From assembly GCA_934667425.1 (NCBI GenBank), contig CAKULV010000040.1:1-28894 (forward strand): a stretch of 28,894 nt of DNA. The letters are read 5' to 3'. The stretch is from an uncultured Kiritimatiellota bacterium. Lineage in GTDB: Bacteria; Verrucomicrobiota; Kiritimatiellia; RFP12; UBA1067. Shown here piece after piece: positions 9,173 through 17,327 of this stretch (position 1 is its first letter; each line of letters begins with the position of its first letter). Under the pieces are notes generated by a model. It had not been told where the DNA came from, searched no databases, and saw only the letters and a program-made list of their open reading frames with translations. The translations under genes and the position numbers were made by a program.

Positions 9173-10741
9173 ATGAAACCGATCGCAACCAACATCGCCG
9201 ACTTTGAAACCTTGCGCAATCTTGATCAGCTCTACGTTGACAAGACCGCGCATCTGCATCGGCTCATCACCGATCCGAGCCGTACGTTCTTCTTCTGTGC
9301 GAGGCCGCGCCGGTTTGGAAAGTCCCTGAGCGTGACGACGCTGAAATCTATTTTTCTCGGTCATCGCGACTTCTTCGATGGGCTTGCGATTTCAAAGACC
9401 GACTATGACTGGAAGCCCCATGCCGTTATCCACTTCAACTGGGGCGGGGTTGAGGTCTCAAGCCTCGCGGTTTTCGAGGAGACGTTCGTGAAGGCCGTGA
9501 AGCGTTCTCTCGCCGAGGCTGGCTGGACGTACGACGATGGCCTTCGTCCCTCCGACAACTTGCGTGACGCCATCGACTTCTTCTACAGGCGCGATGGCGT
9601 TGGGTCGGCGATCCTGATCGACGAATATGACGATCCGGTGGCGAAGGCCCTCGCGGATGTAGAGCTAGCCGAGCAGATACGTACGCGCCTGTCGGCGATC
9701 TACGCACAGTTCAAGGACAATTCTGGGAAGATCCGCTTCCTTTATATTACGGGCGTGTCGAAGTTCACGAAGCTCTCGGTCTTCTCGACGCTCTCCAGTC
9801 TGAACGACATCTCTTTCGAGACGGGCTACGCTGCGCTTTATGGCTACACGGAGGAGGAACTTGACGCGAACTTCTCTGAACACCTGCACGCCAAGGCTGT
9901 GCGCATGGGACTTTCCGATGCGGCGTTCCGCGCCGAGCTGAAGCGTTGGTTCAATGGCTACCGCTTTGCGCGGTTTGACGCGACTACGGTTTACAACCCC
10001 GTGTCCATCGCGCTTACGCTCTCGTCTGCGGATCCGGCGTTCACCGCGACGTGGACATCGACGGGGCGCGCCTCAACGCTGATGAACTACATCAAGCGCG
10101 AGGGTGCGCTCTCCATCGACCCCGATGGAGAGACCTTCGCCGGCGAGGCGGACTTTGATGTCGCCGACCTTTCGCACATCCAGCCGACGGGGCTCCTCTA
10201 CCAGACGGGCTACCTGACGATCGCCGACTATTCATATGGACTCTACACGTTGCGTGTCCCCGACGAAGAGGTGCGTCAGGATCTTGCGGCGTTGCTCGCG
10301 GGGGCCTACGCCGGGAGAGACGCACAATGGTCGGCCTCTCTTGGCATAAAGCTACGCGCGGGTCGGTTCGATGCGTTCTTCGACGGGCTCAAGTCCCTCT
10401 ACGCGAAGCTGCCTTACGGTTCGCATGAGGGCTTCGAGCGCAAGAACGAGTTCTCGTACGTGCGCCCCCTGTGCATGCTTCTGGCGGCGCAGGGCTTCCA
10501 GTACGATCCCGAAGTTACGCAGACGCAGGGCCGCAGCGACCTCATAGCGACACATCCATGTGGCGTCTACGTCTTTGAGCTGAAGGTCGATGCGACGGCG
10601 GCGGATGCGCTGGGTCAGATCCGTGAAAAGGGCTACGCCGAACCGTACAGGGCGCGTGGCCTCCCAATCTACGCCATCGGCCTCGCTTTCGACTCGAAGA
10701 CGCGCCAACTCATTGACGCTGGCGTGGAAAAGATACAATAG
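9173..10741 (+). CDS. AAA-ATPase-like / PD-(D/E)XK nuclease family protein
   Basis: 522 residues from ATG 9173. An upstream in-frame ATG at 9086 would add 29 atypical residues encoded across the hairpin and promoter, so I reject it. The N-terminal half is the AAA-ATPase-like domain (PF09820 type): FCARPRRFGKSL gives the P-loop with Lys50, and AILIDEYDDPV near residues 145-155 is the Walker B strand. The C-terminal part has the PD-(D/E)XK_9 pattern, with an Asp near 455 (SDLIATH), then VYVFELKVDA near 466-475 and QIREKGY. The family is widespread and often multi-copy in gut anaerobes; its role is unproven, with mobile-element or defence association suspected. No signal peptide, so cytoplasmic. 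It stands alone between the sugar operons. Confidence 0.85.
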   Translation: MKPIATNIADFETLRNLDQLYVDKTAHLHRLITDPSRTFFFCARPRRFGKSLSVTTLKSIFLGHRDFFDGLAISKTDYDWKPHAVIHFNWGGVEVSSLAVFEETFVKAVKRSLAEAGWTYDDGLRPSDNLRDAIDFFYRRDGVGSAILIDEYDDPVAKALADVELAEQIRTRLSAIYAQFKDNSGKIRFLYITGVSKFTKLSVFSTLSSLNDISFETGYAALYGYTEEELDANFSEHLHAKAVRMGLSDAAFRAELKRWFNGYRFARFDATTVYNPVSIALTLSSADPAFTATWTSTGRASTLMNYIKREGALSIDPDGETFAGEADFDVADLSHIQPTGLLYQTGYLTIADYSYGLYTLRVPDEEVRQDLAALLAGAYAGRDAQWSASLGIKLRAGRFDAFFDGLKSLYAKLPYGSHEGFERKNEFSYVRPLCMLLAAQGFQYDPEVTQTQGRSDLIATHPCGVYVFELKVDATAADALGQIREKGYAEPYRARGLPIYAIGLAFDSKTRQLIDAGVEKIQ

Positions 10742-10822
10742 TATCGTTTGTCGCATCCAATCGTTTTTTTTATGGTGCATTTATCTTGGCAAGTCGCCAT
10801 CCAAAGTGCGCCATTCCCGTTT

Positions 10823-10851
10823 TTGCATATTTCCCCATATTGTGGTACAAT
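10823..10851 (+). promoter_or_regulatory. Promoter of ilvC
   Basis: TTGCAT (10823-10828), a 17-bp spacer and TACAAT (10846-10851) preceded by TGG (10843-10845), an extended -10. Predicted start near 10858 gives a leader of about 35 nt containing AAGGAG (10878-10883). No leader peptide or attenuator is visible. Confidence 0.7.
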
Positions 10852-10892
10852 GCGCAAAGTTTTCTTTGATCACAAAGAAGGAGTAAAGTCAA

Positions 10893-11999
10893 ATGAAGAT
10901 CAATTTCGGCGGCGTCACCGAAGACATTGTGACGCGCAAGGAGTTCCCGCTCAAGAAGGCGCAGAAGGTCCTCAAGGGAAAGACCGTCGCTGTGCTCGGC
11001 TACGGCATCCAGGGGCCGGCCCAGGCCCTGAACATGCGTGACAACGGCATCAAGGTGATCGTCGGTCAGCGCAAGAGCGCGGGCAAGAACAGCTCGTGGG
11101 GCCGTGCGCTTGCGGACGGATGGGTTCCCGGCAAGACGCTCTTCTCGATCGAGGAGGCCGCCGAAAAGGGCGATGTGATCATGATGCTCACTTCCGATGG
11201 TTCCGTGAGCGACGTGTGGAAGAAGATCTCGAAGTACGTGACGGCCGGCAAGGCCCTGTACTTCTCGCACGGCTTCGCGTACGTGTACAACAAGATCACC
11301 GGCGTGAAGCCCGGCAAGGATGTCGATGTGATCATGGTCGCCCCGAAGGGTTCGGGCACGAACGTGCGCCGCAACTTCCTCAACGGCGCCGGCATCAACT
11401 CGTCCTTCGCGGTCGCGCAGGATGCGACGGGCAAGGCCCTTGAGCTTACGATCGCGATCGGCATCGCCGTCGGCTCCGGCTACCTCTTCCCGACGACCTT
11501 CGAGAACGAGGTCACTTCCGATCTCGTCGGCGAGCGCGGCATCCTCATGGGTGCGCTCTGCGGCGTCATGGAGGCCCAGTACTACACGCTCCGCGCCAAC
11601 GGGCACACCCCGAGCGAGGCGTTCAACGAAACCTGCGAGGAACTCACGCAGTCGCTCGCCCGCCTCGTTGACGAGAACGGCATGGACTGGATGTACTCCA
11701 ACTGCTCGCAGACGGCGCAGCACGGCGCGCTCAAGTGGCGTCCGTTCTTCCGCAAGGCCACCGAGCCCGTGTTCAAGAAGCTCTACAAGAGCGTCAAGAG
11801 CATGACCGAGGCGAAGGAGGTTATCCGCGACACGGGGCGCGCCGACTACAAGGCGTTCATGGCCGCGAAGCTTCAGGATATGCACGACAGCGAGATGTGG
11901 AAGGCCGGCGAGGCAGTCCGCTCCCTGCGTCCGCACGAGAAGGCGAAGGCCAACGCCGCGACGGCGGCCGGCGTCAAGGGCCGCAAGATCACCAAGTGA
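10893..11999 (+). CDS. ilvC: Ketol-acid reductoisomerase
   Basis: 368 residues; AAGGAG lies 9 nt before the ATG. The enzyme isomerises and reduces acetolactate or acetohydroxybutyrate with NAD(P)H and Mg2+ in valine, leucine and isoleucine synthesis in the cytoplasm. The N-terminal Rossmann loop is GYGIQG (36-41). Metal-ligand pairs are visible as SDLVGER (Asp210, Glu214) and FNETCEE (Glu246, Glu250). LYFSHGF and VMVAPKGSGTNVR are further family signatures. The wording of these blocks, including GYGxQG, DGWVPGK and GERGxLMG, resembles the yeast Ilv5/Bacteroidetes branch rather than the longer E. coli type. No ilvB, ilvN or ilvD is adjacent: it has its own promoter and terminator and is a single-gene unit unrelated to the sugar operons around it. 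Confidence 0.96.
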   Translation: MKINFGGVTEDIVTRKEFPLKKAQKVLKGKTVAVLGYGIQGPAQALNMRDNGIKVIVGQRKSAGKNSSWGRALADGWVPGKTLFSIEEAAEKGDVIMMLTSDGSVSDVWKKISKYVTAGKALYFSHGFAYVYNKITGVKPGKDVDVIMVAPKGSGTNVRRNFLNGAGINSSFAVAQDATGKALELTIAIGIAVGSGYLFPTTFENEVTSDLVGERGILMGALCGVMEAQYYTLRANGHTPSEAFNETCEELTQSLARLVDENGMDWMYSNCSQTAQHGALKWRPFFRKATEPVFKKLYKSVKSMTEAKEVIRDTGRADYKAFMAAKLQDMHDSEMWKAGEAVRSLRPHEKAKANAATAAGVKGRKITK

Positions 12000-12018
12000 C
12001 GGTCGCTTCGCGCGACAG

Positions 12019-12061
12019 AAAGAGAAAGGCCTCGTCCATGCGGATGGGACCTTTCTCTTTT
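12019..12061 (+). terminator. Rho-independent terminator of ilvC
   Basis: AAAGAGAAAGG (12019-12029) pairs perfectly with CCTTTCTCTTT (12050-12060). An inner stem TCCAT/ATGGG encloses loop GCGG. The T-rich right arm runs into TTTTA. It begins 20 bp after the ilvC stop. Confidence 0.85.
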
Positions 12062-12115
12062 ACTTGGGTCTACGGCACGGATTTTGCCTGCGATAAGGGT
12101 GTGGAAAAGGGGAGT

Positions 12116-12143
12116 TTGACAGGAAAAAAAAAACATATATAAT
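12116..12143 (+). promoter_or_regulatory. Consensus promoter of operon 2
   Basis: Perfect TTGACA (12116-12121), 16-bp spacer, perfect TATAAT (12138-12143); predicted start near 12150. Ten of the 16 spacer bases are a single A-run, so slippage would change the -35/-10 spacing. Confidence 0.85.
12124..12133 (+). repeat. A10 homopolymer inside the promoter spacer
   Basis: Ten consecutive A bases lie between the -35 and -10 of operon 2. Homopolymers or short repeats in this position set spacer length and so phase-vary several known bacterial surface-protein promoters. Confidence 0.9.
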
Positions 12144-12154
12144 TGCCGCCGTTT

Positions 12155-12172
12155 CTAACCATACTAACCATA
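12155..12172 (+). repeat. Tandem 9-bp repeat in the operon 2 leader
   Basis: CTAACCATA occurs twice in direct tandem just downstream of the predicted transcription start and ahead of the ribosome site AAGGA (12184-12188). Could be a regulator site or a leader RNA element; no factor can be named. Confidence 0.6.
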
Positions 12173-12195
12173 CGGAGAAGTGAAAGGAAACGGTC

Positions 12196-14622
12196 ATGAG
12201 CAAGCTTAGCGTCAAGTTCAGTTGCGGCAATCTCCTTCGCGTGGCGTTGCTGCCGTGTTTAGGGGCCTTGGCGGGCGTCCCGCTGGAGGTCGGCAAGTCA
12301 GGCGCATCCATCGTTGGATCGACTGCCGAATACGCGGATGTCGTGCTTCACGGAGACTACGTGATCGGCGAAGGGGCGGCGGTGACGAACGTCGGCGCCC
12401 TGCTTGACATCGGGCCGGACGCCGGCGACGACGCGACGCTCACCGTCCGGGACGGAGGGCAGTACGTCGGCGTCGGCGGGGAGCAGACCTCGGGACGGCG
12501 CATCGTCATAGGCCGCAACGGAGGCCGTGGAAAGATTGTCGTGTCCGACGTGAAGCAACGAGACAAGCCGAGTTGGACCGTGAACGACTCGCGGTTCAGT
12601 TCGGAGGAATGGAACCTATCCCTGTCTGCCGAGGCCGACGCATCGTCCGATACGATGGACATCGTGCGGATCGACACGAATGCGTTCTTCAGCATCTGGT
12701 GCGTATCGAACTACAACACGGCGGTAAAGGCGCGCATCCTCTTCAACGGCGGAACGTATTACCAGCGGCATCGCTGCTCGGTCCCGTTCTGCCCCGTCAT
12801 CGGAAGCGAGATCATCCTTGAGGCGACGGAGGGGAACGACATCCGCATCCTGCGCAAGGCAGGCCAGCTTTACAACATTGTGTGGTATAGGAACAGGAGC
12901 GGCATCCTCCGCTTTCGCGGCGCCGGCGATGTGATCCTCGAGGGGGCTCCCGGCGAGGGGCCGGGCAGTTCCCTCCGCCCTGGATTCAGGCTGACGGAAT
13001 GCTGCAGCTTCGAGCAGTCGGGAGACCTTGTCATCGCCGGCACGATGCTCGCCGCATTGGATGGGGGAGGGATGCTTCCCTTCGGAGACGGAACGGGGGC
13101 CGTGGTCCTGAGGGATGCGACCTCGGAACTGCGCACAGACGGGCGCTATGCCAACGCCGTCAACGCGCTTTTGGGCTGTGGAATGGTCAGCAATTCGTCC
13201 TATACCGCCACGCTTACGTTCACTCTCTCCAACAACACCGACCGGGTACTCTCCAAGACGATTTCCCCTTCGTTGACCTGGCTTGACTCGGCGGGCGGAT
13301 ACGAGTGCGTGAAATACGGAAGCGGGGCATGGCTTGCGGATTCAACCCCATCGGTGCCGAAGCTTACCATCGCGCAGGGCTCCGTGCGCGTGACCGCAGA
13401 CGCGACCGTGGACAGCATGAAGGGCAGGACGGTCGAGTTCAAGCCCGGCACATCTCTCGCCGTCGAGGCCGGAACATGGTCAACTGAAAACACGATATTC
13501 CATCCGGATACGTCCGTCTCCGTCGCGGACGGCGCGACCTATCGCCACGTTGGCGATGTCGACGGGTCTGTCGTGGGCGCGGACCTGTCCGGAATGGCGA
13601 CGGTTGAGAAGGACGGCTCCGGCACGCTTACGATCTACGAGTCGGATGCGCCATACGCCGGAACGCTCCGCGTGCTTGGCGGCACGGTGCGTCTCTCTGC
13701 CCGCGGCGACACGAACGACTTCTGGCGCCTTACGATCATGCAGGCGAGCGGTGACAAGGATAGGCCGTACATCAATCAATTGGCTGAGATTGGGCTCCAT
13801 TCGGCATCTGACCGGGAGCATTCGCTGGCCAAGAATTTCACTGACGCGCCGTTCGGCACTGCGGCTCCAGACCTCAATCCCGGCGAAGTCACCGTGCCGG
13901 CGGGAACGGAACTGACTAAATTCAACCCCAACCAGTCAGGTGGACTGAAGGATCTGTTCGACGGCGCCCGCTGGAGCAACTTCACCATTGAGAACGCAAG
14001 GGCGACTTTGGAAGACGAGGCGAGCTGGTTCCCTGTCACGTTGAGGCTTATGGGCGGCCATGCGCCGGTCGATTCATTCAGGATGGTTGTCGGATGGCCG
14101 AATAGCGACAGGGGAGTTCCGCAGGCCTGGAAACTGGAGTCAAGCCCGGACGGCATACGCTGGGAGACGCGCACGGCGCGCTTGGGCGGAGCGGTGCTCA
14201 CGTATGGCAGCGGCGGCGGCACCGTGTGCGACGAATATGTGCGCGACTACGCCACGGTCGGGGCCGCAGGCCTCTCCTCGACATCAGTCCTGCGGGTGGA
14301 TGGCGGCGCGACGCTTGACCTCGGCTGCGTGGCGGAGGGTTCCGCCCCGTGCGGCGGGCTTGAGTTCGACTGCTCCAGGGGCGGCGGCACGATCACCCGT
14401 TTCGAGCCGGTGAAGGGCGGAACGCTCCGGATCGTCAACTTCCCGGACGGCGGCTCCCTCAGCGGCTACGTGCTTCCGCTCTCCTTCGGATCCGTGGCGG
14501 ACGCATCGAACCTGTCCACGTGGAAGGTCCTCGTGGATGGCGAGGAGAAGCCGCGCGCGCTCGAGTGGACGGGCGGGAACATCCGCGTTGCGCAGAAGGG
14601 CATCGTAATAGTGGTCAGATAA
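12196..14622 (+). CDS. Exported beta-strand-repeat protein with discoidin-like insert, first gene of operon 2
   Basis: 808 residues; AAGGA lies 7 nt before the ATG. The N-terminus (MSKLSVKFSCGNLLRVALLPCLGALAG) is a signal peptide. The body is a strand-rich repeat region with autotransporter-type blocks (IGEGAAVTNVGALLDIGPDA; VEKDGSGTLTIY followed by YAGTLRVLGGTVRLSARGD near residues 465-505). Residues about 510-670 differ: FWRLTIMQASG, INQLAEIGLHSA, DGARWSNFTIEN, WKLESSPDGIRWETRTA read like an F5/8-type C (discoidin) carbohydrate-binding domain. Strand repeats resume (TSVLRVDGGATLDLGCVAEG) up to the C-terminal IVIVVR. No enzyme motif. Likely a surface scaffold or binding protein; this role is inferred from its position ahead of exported enzymes. 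Confidence 0.78.
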   Translation: MSKLSVKFSCGNLLRVALLPCLGALAGVPLEVGKSGASIVGSTAEYADVVLHGDYVIGEGAAVTNVGALLDIGPDAGDDATLTVRDGGQYVGVGGEQTSGRRIVIGRNGGRGKIVVSDVKQRDKPSWTVNDSRFSSEEWNLSLSAEADASSDTMDIVRIDTNAFFSIWCVSNYNTAVKARILFNGGTYYQRHRCSVPFCPVIGSEIILEATEGNDIRILRKAGQLYNIVWYRNRSGILRFRGAGDVILEGAPGEGPGSSLRPGFRLTECCSFEQSGDLVIAGTMLAALDGGGMLPFGDGTGAVVLRDATSELRTDGRYANAVNALLGCGMVSNSSYTATLTFTLSNNTDRVLSKTISPSLTWLDSAGGYECVKYGSGAWLADSTPSVPKLTIAQGSVRVTADATVDSMKGRTVEFKPGTSLAVEAGTWSTENTIFHPDTSVSVADGATYRHVGDVDGSVVGADLSGMATVEKDGSGTLTIYESDAPYAGTLRVLGGTVRLSARGDTNDFWRLTIMQASGDKDRPYINQLAEIGLHSASDREHSLAKNFTDAPFGTAAPDLNPGEVTVPAGTELTKFNPNQSGGLKDLFDGARWSNFTIENARATLEDEASWFPVTLRLMGGHAPVDSFRMVVGWPNSDRGVPQAWKLESSPDGIRWETRTARLGGAVLTYGSGGGTVCDEYVRDYATVGAAGLSSTSVLRVDGGATLDLGCVAEGSAPCGGLEFDCSRGGGTITRFEPVKGGTLRIVNFPDGGSLSGYVLPLSFGSVADASNLSTWKVLVDGEEKPRALEWTGGNIRVAQKGIVIVVR

Positions 14623-14637
14623 AGGCAAGGAGGCATG

Positions 14638-17316
14638 ATGAACAGGAATACATTGGTCGCGGCAGTCGCCGCCATGATGGTGACGGCGGCCTTGGCCGAA
14701 GGCCGCAGGAACCTAATCACGAACTTCGACCACAGCGACAGGCTTTCCATAGGATTGCCGATCGGGTGGATCAAGCACATACGGGACAAGCTTTATACCT
14801 CCCTGGACGTGAAGCCCCAGCCTGACGGCTCCTTGCGCATCGAGGCCAAGGGCGAGCCATACGCGTTCTACGAGCAGCGCAACCTGAAGCTTGTCCCCGG
14901 CGGGAAGTACCGCATCTCCTACGAGGTGAAGACGGATGGCCTGCAGGGGGCCCGCGTGTACGTCTTCCTGCACGATTCGCGGTGGGATTGGAACAGCAGC
15001 CAGCAGGCTCCGTACCTGCCGGACGACACGGAGGGGAAGTGGGTGCGGCAGGAGGGCGTGGTCACGATGTGTTCGCACGAAGGGGCGACGGAGCATACGC
15101 TGTCGATCTGCTGCCTGCACTCGAAGGCCGTCGGGGGCATCGCGTTCTCGCTCCGCGACCTGAAACTGGAGGCGGTCGACGATGCGACGGACCGCGCGAG
15201 CGAACCCATCGGAGGCATGGACACCGACAGGCTCGTTGCGCGGATCGTCCCGGTCGAGCCACGCCTCGCCAACGTGAATGCCGAGGAGGCGAGGATGACG
15301 TTCTACTGGCCGGGGGAACCGCCGTGCGGCAAGACCAACTGCACGCTTGTCGCGCAAGTCAAGGCGCTGAAGAACCACAAGCCCGCAAGGGCCAGGTTCA
15401 GCGCCAAGGGCTATGCGACGGTCAACTTCGGCCGCCTGTGGCCGTCGAAACACGGTGTTGCGGTCTCCGTCGTGGACGGCACGGGCAAGGAACTCGCGAG
15501 GAACGAATACGGAATCGTCACCAAGCGGCCCGAGAAGCCGCTGACGGCGGGGCGGCGGCTCAACAACCTCGTCACCGCGCTTGTCGACCAGCCGCTCGCG
15601 GACGGGGAGGTCTCCTTCAGCCGGGCGACTCCGGGCTGGGTGTGGATATCGTTCGAGGGCGACGTCGGCGCGGCGGCGGTGGGCTATCTCGACGACATCG
15701 GCTATCCCGTGGTGCGCCGCCGCGACGGCGAGCTCCATCTCGAGACGCAGCGCTTCGTGGGGGCCGGTGCGCACCGGCTGCGGATATCCGGCGCGAAGCC
15801 GGGCGGACGCCTGCGCATCAACGCCGTGAAGACGATCTGGGGGTCGATTCCGAGCCTGAAGTCCACGCCCACCGTCAGCTATCGCTGGAGCAACTCGTAC
15901 ACGCTGCCGTTCTGCAACAGGTTCGGCGTGCATACCGCCCAGAACAGCTGTTCGTTCCGCACGAACTACGGTCAGCACGTGGATCCGGAGATCGCTGGAT
16001 ACGTCTACGAGCGCGGGATGTGCGGATTCGCGAACGTCCGGGCCAATCCGGACGGCCCGCTGTACGACGACTTCGCCGCCACGTGGAAGGCTCTCACCGA
16101 GGGGCCATGGCTCGACGGCTTCTCGCTCTCGATCGACGAGAACAAGGTCAATACCTTCCCGCGCCGGACTGTCAACTTCTCCGAGGCGGCGTGGAAGATG
16201 AACGGGCTGAGGCCCAGTCAGAGCCTCAACCTCTACTATGCCGACACGTCGTACGGCAACTACTACGACCAGCCCCAGACGCAGGTCTCGGAGATATCCG
16301 CCACGATAAACTCCGGCAACGGCACGGGGCTCCTCTGCCCGGAGCTGTACGCGGCGGTGCGCGCGACGCCGGCCGAACTCGACCGCTACCTCGATGCCTA
16401 CGGCAAGTTCGTGACGAGCGCGCTGGAGCTGGTGCCGGCGTCCCGCGGCTCCGTCGTGCTCTATGGCGCATCCTACGTCCAGATCGGCGACTGGTCGAAC
16501 TACGTCGTTCCGTCCACCGACATCAAGGCCCACTACGCCCGGATGTACCGGGCCTTCGCTACCGACCCGCGCTTCGCGGAGTGCGCGGGCATCGGCTGCG
16601 GCGGGATGATCTGCGGCGGCGAGGAGCTGCTGCGGTGGGTCGCGCGCATGGTGCGGTACTACGCGCTCGAGGGCGGCACGGGCGACCTTGCGGCGGAGTA
16701 TGGCTTCGACTGGGCGCCGGGCCTCGTGAAGAACGCGGACATGGACGAAGGCCTCGCCGGCTGGACGGCGAAGGGCGAGATCGCCGCCGAGCGGCTTGGC
16801 AGGTACGGCGTGCGGATCCAGCGGCGGCAGGCCGTGCCCCGCGGATTCGGGGACGCGGTGGCGACGTTCACCACGCGCGCCGCGTCGCCGAACGAGCTTT
16901 CGCAGGAGGTGAGGGGGCTCAGGCCCGGCGCGCACTATGCCGTTCTCTGCTGCGTCGCCGACCGGGACGCGGCGGCGGCCGGCGGCGGCGAGGTGTGGGG
17001 CCCGAAGGCCCCGGTAGGCTTCTCCGTGCGGCTGGAGGGCGCGAGCGAGGTGCCGGAGCTGCGCCTCGAGAAGATATCGGCGGAGCGGTGGAAGGTGGGG
17101 CTGCGTACGCTTAGGTACGTGTTCCGCGCCGACTCGCCGACGGCGAGGCTCGTGTTCGTCGACCGCAACGACGACGGCTCGGCGGCGCCCGAGGGCTTCC
17201 GGCAGGCCCTGAACTACGTCTCGTTCATGCCTTACTACGTGGAGCCGGGGTACACGCCGTCGGACGTCGCCGCCGCGCTCGGCTGGAGGGGGCCTAACCG
17301 CATCCGAAACAAGTGA
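14638..17316 (+). CDS. Exported protein of unknown family with CBM-like ends, possible glycoside hydrolase
   Basis: 892 residues. Two adjacent ATGs (14635, 14638) follow AAGGAGG (14627-14633); I choose 14638 because 14635 leaves only one base of spacing. The signal peptide ends near MMVTAALA. Residues about 20-180 look like a CBM4/9-type sandwich (LITNFDHSD, YAFYEQRNLKLVPGGKYRIS, HTLSICCLHS). A second sandwich follows. Residues about 425-690 have an alternating strand/helix character that could be a TIM barrel, with acidic candidates in FSLSIDENK (Asp500, Glu501) and LLCPELYAA. From about 695, LVKNADMDEGLAGW begins another CBM4/9-like module (ELSQEVRGLRPGAHYAVL). I cannot assign it to a named glycosidase family. 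It lies 15 bp after the scaffold gene and just before a rhamnosidase, so action on the same pectin is plausible. Confidence 0.7.
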   Translation: MNRNTLVAAVAAMMVTAALAEGRRNLITNFDHSDRLSIGLPIGWIKHIRDKLYTSLDVKPQPDGSLRIEAKGEPYAFYEQRNLKLVPGGKYRISYEVKTDGLQGARVYVFLHDSRWDWNSSQQAPYLPDDTEGKWVRQEGVVTMCSHEGATEHTLSICCLHSKAVGGIAFSLRDLKLEAVDDATDRASEPIGGMDTDRLVARIVPVEPRLANVNAEEARMTFYWPGEPPCGKTNCTLVAQVKALKNHKPARARFSAKGYATVNFGRLWPSKHGVAVSVVDGTGKELARNEYGIVTKRPEKPLTAGRRLNNLVTALVDQPLADGEVSFSRATPGWVWISFEGDVGAAAVGYLDDIGYPVVRRRDGELHLETQRFVGAGAHRLRISGAKPGGRLRINAVKTIWGSIPSLKSTPTVSYRWSNSYTLPFCNRFGVHTAQNSCSFRTNYGQHVDPEIAGYVYERGMCGFANVRANPDGPLYDDFAATWKALTEGPWLDGFSLSIDENKVNTFPRRTVNFSEAAWKMNGLRPSQSLNLYYADTSYGNYYDQPQTQVSEISATINSGNGTGLLCPELYAAVRATPAELDRYLDAYGKFVTSALELVPASRGSVVLYGASYVQIGDWSNYVVPSTDIKAHYARMYRAFATDPRFAECAGIGCGGMICGGEELLRWVARMVRYYALEGGTGDLAAEYGFDWAPGLVKNADMDEGLAGWTAKGEIAAERLGRYGVRIQRRQAVPRGFGDAVATFTTRAASPNELSQEVRGLRPGAHYAVLCCVADRDAAAAGGGEVWGPKAPVGFSVRLEGASEVPELRLEKISAERWKVGLRTLRYVFRADSPTARLVFVDRNDDGSAAPEGFRQALNYVSFMPYYVEPGYTPSDVAAALGWRGPNRIRNK

Positions 17317-17327
17317 GGAGGGAAGGA

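Noticed and set aside
10713..10739. TTGACG-15 bp-TACAAT as the ilvC promoter
   Set aside because: The spacer is too short and it lies at the end of the upstream coding sequence; the promoter at 10823-10851 is better placed and has the shared TG extension.
14713..16935. 740-codon - strand frame and a 710-codon + strand frame at 14982-17114
   Set aside because: Both overlap the exported CBM-like protein gene, are low-complexity Arg/Gly/Ala-rich, and lack ribosome sites, signal peptides and motifs.
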